A stretch of DNA of 60,000 bases from Neocallimastix lanati (nom. inval.) (lineage: Eukaryota > Neocallimastigomycota > Neocallimastigomycetes > Neocallimastigales > Neocallimastigaceae). The translations under genes and the position numbers were made by a program. The notes under the pieces were generated by a model. That model ran no database searches. It was not told the origin of the DNA and saw only the letters and a program-made list of their open reading frames with translations. The stretch lies in contig JACVTC010000077.1 of the NCBI GenBank assembly GCA_016946835.1, forward strand, positions 520,001 through 580,000, given 5' to 3'. Below, one piece after another: positions 1 through 13,255 of this stretch (position 1 is its first letter; every line of letters starts with the position of its first letter).

Positions 1-488
1 AATATCATGTAGTTTCTACATATTATCATTGTAATGAATCTATTGTATTTTTTACTTTAGCATTATTTTGTATATGTTTTTTTCTATAGTATTATTTATA
101 CTCTCATGTAGCTATTGTAAAATGGAAATGTAGGAGATTGATTCACTCCAAAGCTTATGTTTGAGACATTATTTTACGGATGGGAATCTTTTTATAGTTT
201 TTCACAACTATTATTTCATTAACATTTAAATTTTATATTATATATGATTATTTTACAGAAATTTTTACATAAAACAGGAATTTATAATTGAAAATCATTA
301 ATTAAAAACTAGTCAACACAAAAAGAAAGAATAACAAACAAGTTTTAGCAAACAATATACACGAAAGAGAAGACAACAGCAATAAATTTTTATTTTTTTT
401 TTAATTTTTTAATTTTTTACTAATTTTATTTTTTTATTTTTATATTACACTTACCTTTTATTAATATAGATAAGTTTTTTATTTTATT
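1..488. other. AT-rich 5' flank of the LINE
   Basis: No coding region is visible. Part of this stretch may be the 5' untranslated region of the LINE that starts coding at 489, since a slightly less AT-biased patch lies around 100-190. The element's true 5' end cannot be fixed from one copy. Confidence 0.4.
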
Positions 489-2585
489 ATGTCAACTATA
501 CGAAGAGGTCTGCGACTTTATGGTCCTGACCATGATAAATTTGTTTTAATTTTCATTCATGATCTTGAATCTTGGACTGAAAGTAGACTATGGGAATTTT
601 TAAGCAAAAAGATATCAAATTGTAATGAAGTTGTTCATGGAATCGTTAAAAAACACTATATTAATATGGAAAACTACTTCATCCTAAGAGTTAACTATAA
701 TAATTATAAGGATTATTTGAATGTTATTTATTTGATTACTAAGCACTTACCTGTTAAAAGAATAAAATGGAAGATTATTTCAAGGATACGAACATTTAGC
801 AATGTTAATCATAATAGAACCAGGTATTATTCTGAACCCTCAATCCCCATCTCTGAAAGCCTCCTGTATGCTAACCCTTTCTCGAATACTAAATATTTTA
901 ACCTCTGTATTAGCTGGAACATAAATGGTTGGAATTCTGAAAAACGTGACGGACTAACCAATTTTAATTCAATCTTTAATCCTATTTGTATTTGTCTTCA
1001 AGAAGTCGGTAATAGTTCATTCCTTAATTCCTTTTCTAACTCATATCCATTCCTTAATCATTATAGAACAGTACTGAGACGTGCGGACAAAAAAATCCCT
1101 GGTATGAGGGGCCTTTATATAGGTGTGCACTCCTCCTGCCAATTCACTAATGATGATTTTGAATATAGATATATACTCTCAGTAAATATATTCTCTTTTT
1201 GGGGTGTCAGATGTTCTTTAGGGAACATTTACATCCCTAGCAAAAAACACAAAGACTCTAGAGAAAAAGCGGAAACTGATTTTGCTAATTGGCTCAAGAA
1301 CCATCAGAATAACCCTTCGGCTATTGTTGGTGATTTCAACATGACTAAGCAACAACTCAAAGATCTTATTCTTAGAATTTCCCCTCAATGGTTTGTTATG
1401 GATATGGTTGGTCATCAATTTACTTGGTCTAATGGTGGAAAGAATTCTTGTATTGATTTTATAGTAGTGAACGATAAATTAAGAAATTATCTGAATATTG
1501 CTTCTGTATGCTACTCTTTTAATGACATCTCTGACCATTTACCACTTATTCTTTCTTGTAAAAAAATATCTCCTGATGGTTTTGTTACTCCCCCTCGGGA
1601 TAAACAAATTAAGTGATCTAATCGAATTTGTAGGGATAAACGTGAAGCAATCTTCTCTCATAATAAATTCACATGTTTACTGGATGAATTTGAACATAAT
1701 GATAATCTAGACTCTAATACAATGGTTAAAAAACTTCTTGACACAGCAAATAAAATAGGCGATGACATTCAAGCAAGAGTTCCTACAAATTTACAGGGTT
1801 CAGCGTTCCATTGTCCTGCTTATATTAAGAAATTATCACATGAAAAACATTTATTTTATAAAAGGATTAAAAATTTTAAACTTCGTAATGATTTGTCAAA
1901 TCTTCAAGAATTTTGTGATCTCTCAAAAGAATATAGAGTTCTTTCTGATTATATCATTAGTATTAAAAGAAATATTAGGAATATTAGATTTAAAAATTTG
2001 ATTCATTCCATCGGCGAATGTTTCTTAAAAAATGATGCCCAGCGTGGTTGGTCTGGACTTAAGAAAATTTCTAAACCTTCTTACTCTCCTTCCCAATCAC
2101 CTGTATACATTAAAGATAAAGAAGGTAATGCTTTAGTATCCCAAGAAGATCAACTCAATCGTTTTGCAGAACACTATGAAGAACTTGCTTCTGATATAAC
2201 TGGTCACAGTCTTAATGAAAATTATTGGAAAAGAATACTTAATAATTCTTCTACTCCTCAGGAATCATGGGATATTAATCAACCTATTTTCATGTCAGAA
2301 ATTCATTCAACTGTTCTTTCAATGAAAAATAACAAAGCACCTGGTCCTGATGGTATACCTACAGAATTTTTTAAAGCATTTTTTAATTCTGAGAGTAGAA
2401 ATTCTTCTCAGGATGACTCTAATCAAGAGGTTACTTATTCCGATTGTGCAAAGTGTCTGTTATTACTTTTTAATAAAATTTGGGATGGTGACTTTCCTAA
2501 TGAATGGAACTCTGCTTCTATTGTTTCTATTCCTAAAAAAGGGGATCTTTCATTTTGTAATAATCCAGATGATCCAGATAAATAA
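489..2585 (+). mobile_element. 3'-truncated LINE (non-LTR retrotransposon)
   Basis: This is the 5' half of a non-LTR retrotransposon. Its coding part has an APE-type endonuclease followed by the start of a reverse transcriptase. The sequence leaves the LINE at about 2570, just after the residues SIPKKGDLSFCNN of the first RT motifs, and passes into simple AT repeats. LINEs usually lose their 5' end during insertion. Loss of the 3' end, with no A tail, points to a later deletion or rearrangement. The downstream part (RT catalytic motifs, zinc knuckle) is missing here, but related downstream parts occur on the minus strand at 35.3-39.2 kb. Confidence 0.9.
489..2585 (+). pseudogene. LINE polyprotein: RRM-like, endonuclease, partial RT
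   Basis: The start ATG is at 489. Residues 17-90 alternate strands and helices like an RNA-recognition motif (FVLIFIHDL, then YFILRVNY); this is an inference. The exonuclease-endonuclease-phosphatase domain spans about 138-358 with its active-site set visible: N144 (SWNING), E172 (QE), Y248, D282 and N284 (GDFNM), D323 (IDF), D349 and H350 (SDH). An in-frame TGA at 1614-1616 is the only stop in the linker. The same frame continues directly into the RT part, whose next ATG is 1722. The RT carries NNKAPGPDGIP and SIPKKGDL and then ends in an unrelated stop at 2583-2585. The copy is dead: it has no RT active site. Whether the TGA is a mutation or a readthrough codon cannot be told from one copy. 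Confidence 0.88.
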
Positions 2586-5500
2586 AATAAATATACAAAA
2601 GATAATATTTAAATACTAAGAAATGAAAAAGATCTATTTATAATTGGAGTTATGGAAAGATCATATATATAATAATATTTTATTATAATATTATATTAGC
2701 AATTAGTGATAATATTAATAATAAAAAAATTGTTACTACCTCTACTACTACCACTAATAATGATAGTAATATTAAATAATTAAAGCATTAAATAATAATA
2801 ATAATAATAGTAATAATTAAAACATTAAATAATAATACAAATAATAATTAAATCATTAAATAATAATACAAATAATAATTAAATCATTAAATAATAATAA
2901 TAAACCTAAAAATAATATAATAATAATTGTACAAATATAAAAATAATAGTAATAAAAATTATAATTGTAGTAAAAATAATAATGAAAAAAAAAAATTCAA
3001 CATCTTTAATATTTATTATTCTATTTTTAGAGTAATATATTTAATATCTATGAATATATTAATTAAATACTATCAATTAATGATAATAATAAATAGTTAT
3101 TTAATCATTATAATAATAGCGATATTTAATAATAATAATATTTTATTTAGTATTTAGTCTGTATAATAATATTTTAATAAAATTAAAAATAATTTTAGAA
3201 TATTATTATTATTATAATATTGCTTAATAATAAAAATTAAATACAACATTTATTCTTAGTTAATTTTATATAATTATATATCCAGAAAATTTACAATTAT
3301 TTTATTTATTTATTTATTTTATTTTATTATTATTTTTTTTTTTTTTTTTTTTGTATTCACTCTTGTTTTATAGGTTCAAATAAAAAAAACACCTTTAGTT
3401 ATTTATTTATTTCTTAATTTCATTGCCTTATTAGGGAAATGTTGAATTACAACATTTCATAAGTGAAAGTTCGTTTCTTTAGCTTGTTTATTTTTCCAGT
3501 TTTAATTATATATACATTTTTTTTTTTTTTTTTTTTTTAAAATTCTTTCACTCTGTAACTTAATATAGAAAGAGCTCCAATTAATTAATTAATTTCGATC
3601 ATTTTATTTATGATATAATACTATCTTTAGAAAAAAAAAAGTTTTTTTATGTAGTAAATCAATTAATATTCAGTTTTTAAAAACAAATATAATTAATTAA
3701 ATATTTAATTATTGACAAAATTTATATAATTGTTTTAAATTCCATTAAAAGTATTTTTTTTTATATTATTTAATCTTAAAACAGGTTAAACAAAAAAAAA
3801 ATTTTTTTATTATTTTCTATTCCGATCTGTGGTGTAAAAATTTTTTTATATGAAAAACCCTTTTTATGGTGAATATTATATATTATTAGATTTATTTGTA
3901 CAATTTTATTATGTTTCAATGATATATATATAAACCTTATTTATTAATAAATAAAATTTATTATTGTTCATGTAAAAACAAATCTATAAATTGTTATGTG
4001 ATCATATGATATAATATGAAATATAAATAAATATGAAAATATTTTATTTTATTTCAAGAAAATTACTAAAAAAATATTTATCTTTTCTTTTTTTTATTTT
4101 ATTATTTTATTATAAAATAAAATATTTATTTAATTATTATTTATTTATTTATTTATATAATAAAAAATTACAGTTATAAATAAATATGAAAATATTTTAT
4201 TTTTTTTGTATTCTATTTTTTTAATCTTTTTTATTTTTTTATTTTTTTTATTTTTTTTATTATTTTTTTTTTATTTTTTTAATTTTTTAATTTTTTATTT
4301 TTTGTATTTTTTATTATCAAATATATATATATATAATGAAATTATAAAATAAAATATTTATTTAATTATTATTTAATTATTTATTTATATAAAAAAATTT
4401 ATATATAATACGCCATCTCAAGAATATGTGGCTTATATCTATTCACGTGCGGTTCCGAAATGCGCTATCCCCGAAATATAATATATAATTAACGTGATAA
4501 AATAAATTTATGTTTTATCATATACTTATTTTTAATTATAAATCTATGTAAATTTCAATAATATAACAATAACATATTAATAATTAATAATTTTCTATAT
4601 TTTTAATGTTAATATTATAAAAATATAAGAGAAATAAATGTTAATATTATAACTTCATTTCTCTTATATTTTTTATATTAAATACTTTAAATTAATAGAA
4701 ATCATAAGAATATTTATATTTTTTTAAAATAATTATAGTTTATTAAATATATTAAAATAAGTGTATTTTAGTCTAATTTTTCATTGGTTTTTGTTATTTT
4801 TTTTTTTTTTATACATTTGTTTTATGTGTATTTTATTTTTGTAACTAAAAGTGAAGGACATTCAATAAATCAAATATTTAAGTACATAAATAATTAATAA
4901 AATTTCTCCCTAAATAAAATAAAGAACCATGTTATATCATTAAAATAACAGCTTAACTGTAACTTAAATAATAACTTAAATAAATATTAATAATTGATTT
5001 TAATTTATTTTTTATGATTAAATAAAAAGTTTAAAAATTATTATTTTTATTACTAATAATACTATATTTATTCATATTTAATGGTTAAAAAAAAAATAAT
5101 AAAATTAAATAAAATAATAATAATCATAATAATAGAATAACGAATAACAATAATAAAAAGTAAAAAGTAATAATAAATAATATTTAATATTATTTTTATA
5201 ATTTCAATAATATGTTGTAACCTTTATTAAATTGAATAAAAACCACTTTAATATAGAAATAATAATAAATAATAATATTTCATAAAGATTTTAATATTGA
5301 AAAAAAATAAACTATTAATTTATTTGATACTATTTTAGGATTTCAAGTCATTAATATCATTTTATCTGAACATTGTGTTATAAATTATTAATTTTAAATA
5401 AGAAATATTAAATAAGAATTTAATATGTTTTTTTTTTTTATTTTTTTTAATGATAAATATGATATTCTATTTTTATTAAATCATTTGCTGAAAATTTCTA

Positions 5501-7346
5501 ACATATATTGTATAAAATATAAATATACTTTTATTTTAATTAGTAATAATATTTATTCTTTATTTCTATAAATATTTAATATAAAAATATATTTATATTT
5601 ATTACTGTTTTATATAATATAAAATTAAAAATTCAGCTTTGAAAGAAAAGAAAACAAATAATTTTTTTTATTACTATTATTTTTTAAGTCATTTACTTTA
5701 CTGCATAAATATAAAAAATAAAATTATATAATTATGAATAAAAAAAAATTATATAATTAATAATATAATATATTTTTAGACCTTATTAATAGAAAAAATA
5801 TGTTCAAATTTATATTATATATTTTTGGGCATTTATATAAATTTTATTTTATTTTACTATTCAATTTTTTTTTTTTTTTTTTTTTTTTGGATATGAGTTT
5901 TAAATACTTTAAAGATTTAGGCTAAAAATGTAACATAGAATATTTCTAATTTCCAATTTTTTATTTTTTTTTTTTTAGAATAGATATCAATATTAACAGA
6001 AAATTTTTATATATTCGATTATATTATATAGAATATTAATTTCTATATTTTTCGGATATTATAGTAATCTAAAAATTTTAAAAGAAAAATTATAATATAT
6101 AAAATTATATTCTAATATACAGTATATTAGAATATTAATAATAAAAATATAATTATTAATCTAGAGTAATTTAAAATAATTATATTTCAATATATTAATA
6201 AATTAAATGTAATATGTTTATATTAGATTTAATGTAATACAAAATACATTAAAAATTTTTTTTTTTAATAAAAACAAATTTTATAATCAAGAAACTATAT
6301 TCTAAGATTAAATTTATATTACTATTATTGTGACATATATGCAATATATATTAAATATATAATTAAATTATATATTAATTTTTAATTGAAATACAAATAA
6401 AAGTAAAAAAAAAATTTATATTATTAAAATACCAAAAAAAAAAAAAAAAAAGATTTAAAAGATTAATAAAATCAAATATGTTTTATTTAATTCTATTATA
6501 TTACATTATATAATATTATATATCAATCTAGCTATATAGTATAATATAAATAATTATTATATAAACAAAATATTATTAATACAAGTATTTTTTTATTTTT
6601 GAAATATAGTATTAAATAAATATATTATAAATCTAATTAATGTATATTGATTTATATTAAATTATATTGAAAAATATATATATATATAATTTTATAATAT
6701 AATTTTATATTAAGAAATTGATTAATATTTTTTTTGTGGTTTATTACTTATAAAATAATATTTTTTTTCCTTTTTTTTTTTTTTATTTTATTTTTTTCTA
6801 TTTTTATATTAATAAAATAAAATATATAAAACAGAAATAAAACAGAAATATAATTGAAATATTAAATTTTTAAGAATTGTTATTGTTCGTTGTTATTTAA
6901 ATATAATTACATTAGAGGGTAATTATAGTAACAATAAGCAATAATAAATAATATACTATTAAAAATAAATCAAATAAATAATACAAATTAAATATTAAAC
7001 AAAAAAACAATAAAAAAAAAGAATTAATATTGATTATTATTTCATTCCAAAAAGTATGAGTTATTTTTTTTTATTATAATAAAATATATAAATTATTATA
7101 ATGTTTATTTGAAGAAAATACGTGAAAATGAATAACAATTTTAATAAAAAAAAAAAAAGGAATAAATCAAATAAAAATTCTAAAACTTGAAAAGATATTA
7201 TTAAAATTTATATTATTTTACTAAAGAAAATAAAATTAAAATAAAAGATATTATCATATATTTATTTTAAAAATATATGATATAAAGTATTTTAATAATA
7301 ACATACTAATATTTTATTGTATAAATTTAATCATTGTTTAATTAGA
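2586..7346. other. Gene-free AT-rich spacer
   Basis: No gene is supported. A unit of about 33 bases recurs three times around 2815-2900. An inverted repeat with arms near 4618-4635 and 4655-4672 (core aaaatataagagaaat) could form a hairpin. A short GC-richer island at about 4410-4482 is described among the findings. The rest is homopolymer runs and A/T simple sequence. Confidence 0.6.
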
Positions 7347-9135
7347 ATGTCAACTGATATTCCAAATCATTTAATATTATCTGACCAAAGTCAGCAAAAC
7401 CAAAGCCAAATTCAACATCATAGTGACAGTATAAAAAGAAATAGTTCATTGAAACATTCAATAACTAGCATTTCTATTAAAAAGTCTCATTCAAGAAGAA
7501 GACAATCAAAGGCACTTGAAGTTTTAATTGGAACTCCAATTAGAGAAGATCATGTTCACTACATATTAATGCTAAATATGTTAAACGGTATTCGTTTTTC
7601 TGTAAGTATAAAAAAAAAATAGAAAAAAATATTCGTATAAAAATAATAAGTATTAAATGTAATCTAAAAATATTATTGAAGGTTACACGTTGTAATGCTA
7701 AGGAAATGAGACCTTTAGTTCCAGAAGATTTTACTGCTAAACATAAAATCGCTTTGGATGTGTAAGTTTTTTTTTTTTTTTTTTTAAATAATTTTTATAT
7801 AGATTTAAAATATATTAACTTTATTGATAATGTTATTTTATTTATTTTACCAAAATAGTAATAACAATGAGCTTATGCCATCTTCTTCATATTACTATAA
7901 ATTTAAAGATTATGCCCCATGGGTATTTCGTTCTATTAGGGAAATTTGCAAAATTGATACAGCTGATTATTTGGTAAAGATTTGCATTTTAATTCTTTTT
8001 TGTTTTTAATAAGTAAAAAAATTATATATGATGTAAAATAAAATTATTAAATGTTATATTTTATTAAACATTTTATATTTTATATTTATTTTAATGTTTT
8101 AAATAAAAAAAAAAGATGTCTTTAACCGATAAATATGTTCTTTCAGAATTAGGATCTCCCGGTAAAAGCGGTAGTTTCTTCTATTATTCACAAGATTATA
8201 GATTTATTATCAAAACTGTTCATCATTCCGAACATAAATATTTATTAAAGATTTTAAAGAACTACTATGAACACATTAAAAATAATCCTGATACTTTAAT
8301 TTGTAAGATATATGGACTTCATCGTGTAAAAATTCCATATGGTAAGAAAATTCACTTTATTGTTATGGCTAATGTATTCCCACCAGATAAGGATATTCAT
8401 GTTAAATATGATCTAAAGGGTTCAAAGATAGGCAGATTTATTCCACTTGAAGAAGAAGTTAATAATAAATTAGCTGTTTTAAAGGATCTTAACTGGATTA
8501 AGAATGAAAAGAAACTTTACTTAGGTGATAAGAAACGTGAAATATTTATTAATCAATTAGAAAAAGATGTGAAATTTTTATCTGATAATAATGTTATGGA
8601 TTATTCATTATTAGTTGGTTGTCACAATATGACTAAAGGTAATCAAGAAAATATTCGTGATACTACGCTTTCTATTATAGAACCTAATCCTGAATCATTA
8701 AGTAAACAATCTGCAATGGTTAGTAATCATAGAAATAGTAAAGCTATAGCAATTATGAGAGCATTTGCAGAGTCAAATCCAGTTGCCCTTGGTCCATCGT
8801 CGTCTTCTTTACCAAGTGATACACCAGAAGAACGTAAGCATTTTGTATTTAGTCAAGATGAAGGTGGATTCCAAGCAACAGATGAAAATAATGAACCATT
8901 ACCAGAATTATATTTCCTTGGTATTATTGATATATTTACAAATTATAATTTCACAAAGAGGTGTGAATCCATATTTAAATCTATAGTAAGTGATTCAAAA
9001 ACGGTATCTGCAGTAAATCCAAAATTCTATGCTAAACGTTTCTTAGAATTTATAAAATCACAAATTGGTCATGATGATAATGTTAAAAAAATGAAAAATT
9101 TAAATAAAAGAAATCCAAGAAGATTAACAACATAA
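7347..9135 (+). CDS. Phosphatidylinositol-4-phosphate 5-kinase
   Basis: Lipid kinase making PI(4,5)P2 from PI4P at membranes, feeding phospholipase C signalling, actin control and vesicle traffic. Model: exons 7347-7601, 7682-7761, 7859-7973 and 8116-9135, all GT-AG and in frame, 489 aa. The kinase core covers about residues 60-465. Visible motifs are the glycine loop GKSGSF (166-171), catalytic lysine K183 in FIIKT, DLKGS (249-253), MDYSLLVG (311-318), IID (420-422) and the C-terminal NPKFYAKRFLEF. The activation loop has Glu at 434 (KRCESIFK), where type I kinases carry Glu and PI5P 4-kinases carry Ala. This favours PI4P as substrate, although nearby VNPKFY looks more type II. Residues 1-60 are polar and Ser/Gln-rich. 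The first ATG of exon 1 was taken as start. Confidence 0.9.
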
Positions 9136-11205
9136 ATCATTCAGAAAAAAAAAATATATAAAATGATTATTATTAACATTAATGCAAAATTATTATTTTT
9201 TTTAATGTAATTTAATAATGTGATTTAATACAATATATTTATAACTAAAAGATATATTATATCACATTTCATTTAAATATTTTCAACTTTTTTTTTTAAT
9301 ACATTTCTCAGTAATAAACAATAGATATCATCAAAATCAGTATATCATCAATAGACTTTGAGAATACTAATAATTTTTTTTTTATTATAAAATACTATTA
9401 GAAATAATTATTTAAAAAATATTCGTATATTAATAATATCAATATTTATTCAAACAATTTCATTATAATTATTATTAAAGAAAAGGATTATACATAATTA
9501 AATATATATATAAGAAATTGAAAATAACTTTTTTGAGAAAAATTAAATCAAATAAAAAATTAATAAAAAATTCGTTAAAAATAATATTAAATAAATATTT
9601 AAAAATATAAAAAAAAAAAATTTTTTAAAAAAAAAATATTTATCAAAACAAAATCAAATTAAACTTTTAGAGGAATAATGCTTTTAAAAGTCAAATAAGC
9701 AATAAAAAAAATTTATGACAACTAAATTCAAATAATAATGATTATCAAAAATATAACAATTCACTTAGATACTTAACAAATAAGAAAAATATATTAAATA
9801 TAAGTTAATAGAAAAATATATTAAATATAAGTAAATAAGAAAAATATATTAAATATAAGTTAAAACAATAATTATTAGTAATAATTAATAATATATATAA
9901 TTTTGAAATTTTTATATATAATATATATGTTAAATTTATTAAACGTAATTTTTTTTTTAGGTTTTTAAAATATTTTTTTTTTTAATTTTTTTATTTATTC
10001 TTCCAAATTAATAATTTAAGTGAAATTTAAATCAATATATATTTAAAAATAAGTTCAATTACTAAAAGAAGATATATAAAAAATATTAACTAATATTAAA
10101 GTTAATTAAAAAAAAAATGTTTTGTGGTTATTAGAAAAAAAAAATACCTTTAGTAAATTTATTTTGTTGGTTTTCTATTTTTGAAGAAAGTTTTATTTAT
10201 ATAAATATAATTTATTATTATCATTTGTATAAAATAAAATGAAAAACTTTCTTTTTAAATGCTAATCAATACTACACACAACATATATAATTATTGATTT
10301 TCTTTTTAAATGCTAATCAATACTATACTCAACGTATATAATAATTGATTTTTTTTTTTAAAAAAAGTATACAAAACAAAACAAAAATATATATATATAT
10401 ATTTATAGTTATATGATATATAAGATAATTATTAATTGAAAATAGAAAAGTATATTATATAAATATAAATATCTTTTGTATAATTCTTTTAGTAATAATA
10501 TATAATAATATATAATAATTTATTTTTATATATAAAACAAATCAAAAACAAAAAACAAAAAAAAAAAAAAAAAAAAAAGTAAGATTGATATTTTATATAC
10601 ATAGAAAAGTATATATGTCTTAAATAGATATATATATTAATAAAAAAATTTTTTTTTAAAATATTTAATATATTTTTCAAATAATTATATTCTGTAAATG
10701 TAAATACCCTTAAAATAATAAATAACATTTTAATAAAATAAATTACATATATATAAAAATATATAATATTTTGAAATTAGAGAAGAAAATTATTTTTTAA
10801 AAAAAAAGTAATAGGACAATTTGAAAATAGAAAATTTATTATAATGGGAAGTAGAATTGTTGGAGAGATTGGTGAAAATTATGAATATTAAAAGAAAAAA
10901 AAAAGTTTTTTTTATGTTATATTAAAATTAATATTATTTATTTTATTTTTTTTTTTCTATAACAGTATGAAAATAAAATAATTTATTATGATAATGGATA
11001 TTATTTATTTTATTTTTTTTCTATAACAGTATGAAAATAAATTTTTTTTTTAATTTATTATGATAATGGAAAGTAGTATTGGTGAAGTGATTGGAGGAAT
11101 TACAAATATAAAGAAATAAAATATATATATATTTTTTTCCTTTTTTTAAAAATTTGGATATATAATATATAATTAAGAATACAATAATATTAATAAATAT
11201 TGTAT

Positions 11206-11626
11206 TTAAATAAAAACCATTTATTTTGATTATTTTTAAAGCAAAACAAAAAATTTATTCATATAATTAGAATTATATTTTATATATTATCTTATTTTGT
11301 ATAGTTATTATAATTCACCTATCATTTATGCACAAACAAACAAACAAACAAACAAAAAAAAAAAAAGTGATAATTATTATCATTTTTGTTCTTAATTATT
11401 ACAGGCATTTTGTAAATTAATATAAATATTATTAAATAATATAAATATTATTAAAAATACTCTATTATTATAATAAATACAATAAATATGTAAATGATAG
11501 GTGAATTATAATAACTATACAAAATAAGATCATATATAATATATAATTCTAATTATGCATAATAATATGAATAAATTTTTTGTTTTGCTTTAAAAATAGT
11601 CAAAATGAATAGTTTTTATTTAAAGT
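11206..11626. repeat. Long inverted repeat, ~125-base arms
   Basis: The arm at about 11206-11330 is the reverse complement of the arm at about 11488-11626, with a few mismatches and small indels. For example, ataattcacctatcattta on the left matches taaatgataggtgaattat on the right. The ~155-base spacer holds a CAAA run. No coding region lies inside. It could be a foldback or MITE-like element, or the product of an inverted duplication. Confidence 0.8.
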
Positions 11627-12976
11627 AATTTAAGAATAAATAAATGTAATTTATTTTTTATTATTATTTTTTTATCATTTTACTTTTTAGATGGACATAA
11701 ACAAAATGAAAAGTGTTTTAATTATCTATAACTTTTTGAAATATATTTTTTGTTTTTAAATATAGTCAATATATAGAATTATAAAACAACAGCAATAATG
11801 AAAAATAAAAATAATATTAAAAAAAAAAAAAAAAGAAAAAATATTTATTTCAAATAAATAATGGTAACATTTATTTCGACGCTATTATTTTTGGCCATCT
11901 TTTTTAATTTAATAATAAATTTATTTTCATTAAGTTTTCTTCTTTTTTCTTTCTTTCTTACTTTCTTTCTTTCTTTCTTTCTTTCTTTTCCTTTCCTTTC
12001 TTTTCCTTTCCTTTTCTTTTTATAAAAAAAAAAAAAAAAAACCATAAATAAACCCTTATTTTCTAATTTTAACTACGTCAAAATTAACGAAACAAAATAC
12101 TTTCATTGTCCTATTTATAAAATTTCAATTCATTTTTTAAATTTTTAAATTTATCCTACACTTGTTAAAATAACACCATAAACTATCAAAATATAAAATA
12201 TATTAATATTATCTTCAATCTTAATATCATGGTGAAAGTAAATTTAGTATTTGACGAAGGTAATGATTTAAATTTAATTTATATAAAACCTTTTAATATA
12301 ATGATATAAAAATAATTATTATTTATTGTTGGGTTTTGACATTCTTTCGTTTTAATTAATGTTAATTTCTTATTTTATGGAAATATGTATATAGAATATT
12401 ATTACATAATAATTTACTGAACTAATTATAAAATTATAAAAAAAAGGATTTCATATAAAATTTATAAAAAAAAGTATATAAATTATTATAATATATTTAA
12501 TTTAATTTATTCTAAAAAAACATTTTATTATTATTTTAAATTATATATTACAAAAAAAATAAAAAAAATATATATATATTAACTACTACAGGATAGGTTA
12601 TAACTTTCAAAATTTTCAAAAAAATTCATAAAAATATCACTCAAAACTAATGTAATATGAATATAAATAATATTAAAAACTAAAACAATAAAATATATAG
12701 GGATATTAAAATTAATCCACAATAAATTTTTATTTATTGCTAACCATCTTTATTAATTAAATATATTATATATTAAAAACCACATGTTAAAAAAAAATAT
12801 GAAACAATATAAATTAAATTATTTTATTTATTTATTAATAGAATTATTTTTCTTAAAAAAGTAATTCTATATAAAATTCTATTATTATTTGTAATTAACA
12901 TATATTATTGTTTTTATTTGCTTTAAATAGTTACTATAATATTAAAATTAATATTTAAAATTATAAACATCTTTTT

Positions 12977-13047
12977 AAAAAAAGTATAAAACATTAAAAA
13001 AGTTTAAATTTATTTTTAAACTTTTTTAATGTTTTATACTTTTTTTT
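12977..13047. repeat. Perfect hairpin, ~31-base stem
   Basis: The sequence aagtataaaacattaaaaaa reads on into gtttaaa and is mirrored, after a loop of about five bases, by tttaaac and ttttttaatgttttatactt. The stem appears uninterrupted. No gene is adjacent within 2 kb. Confidence 0.8.
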
Positions 13048-13164
13048 TTTCCTCGAATTTTTAAAGTATATAATAATATAGTAAAAATATATTTTAGTTA
13101 TTAATTGGTACATATATAAAATTATTTTAACGCTGATCTGTTGATTAATTCTTGTTGGTGATTT

Positions 13165-13168
13165 TATA

Positions 13169-13255
<87 letters not shown>

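Larger units (their letters stand above)
9136..13160. other. Gene-free spacer with tandem and inverted repeats
   Basis: No gene is supported. Three copies of a ~29-base unit (gaaaaatatattaaatataa) lie at 9780-9865. A ~55-base direct duplication lies at 10246-10345, and a ~75-base duplicated block at 10935-11085. Two hairpins are listed separately. A pyrimidine tract of CTTT and CCTTT units lies at 11937-12020. Confidence 0.6.
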
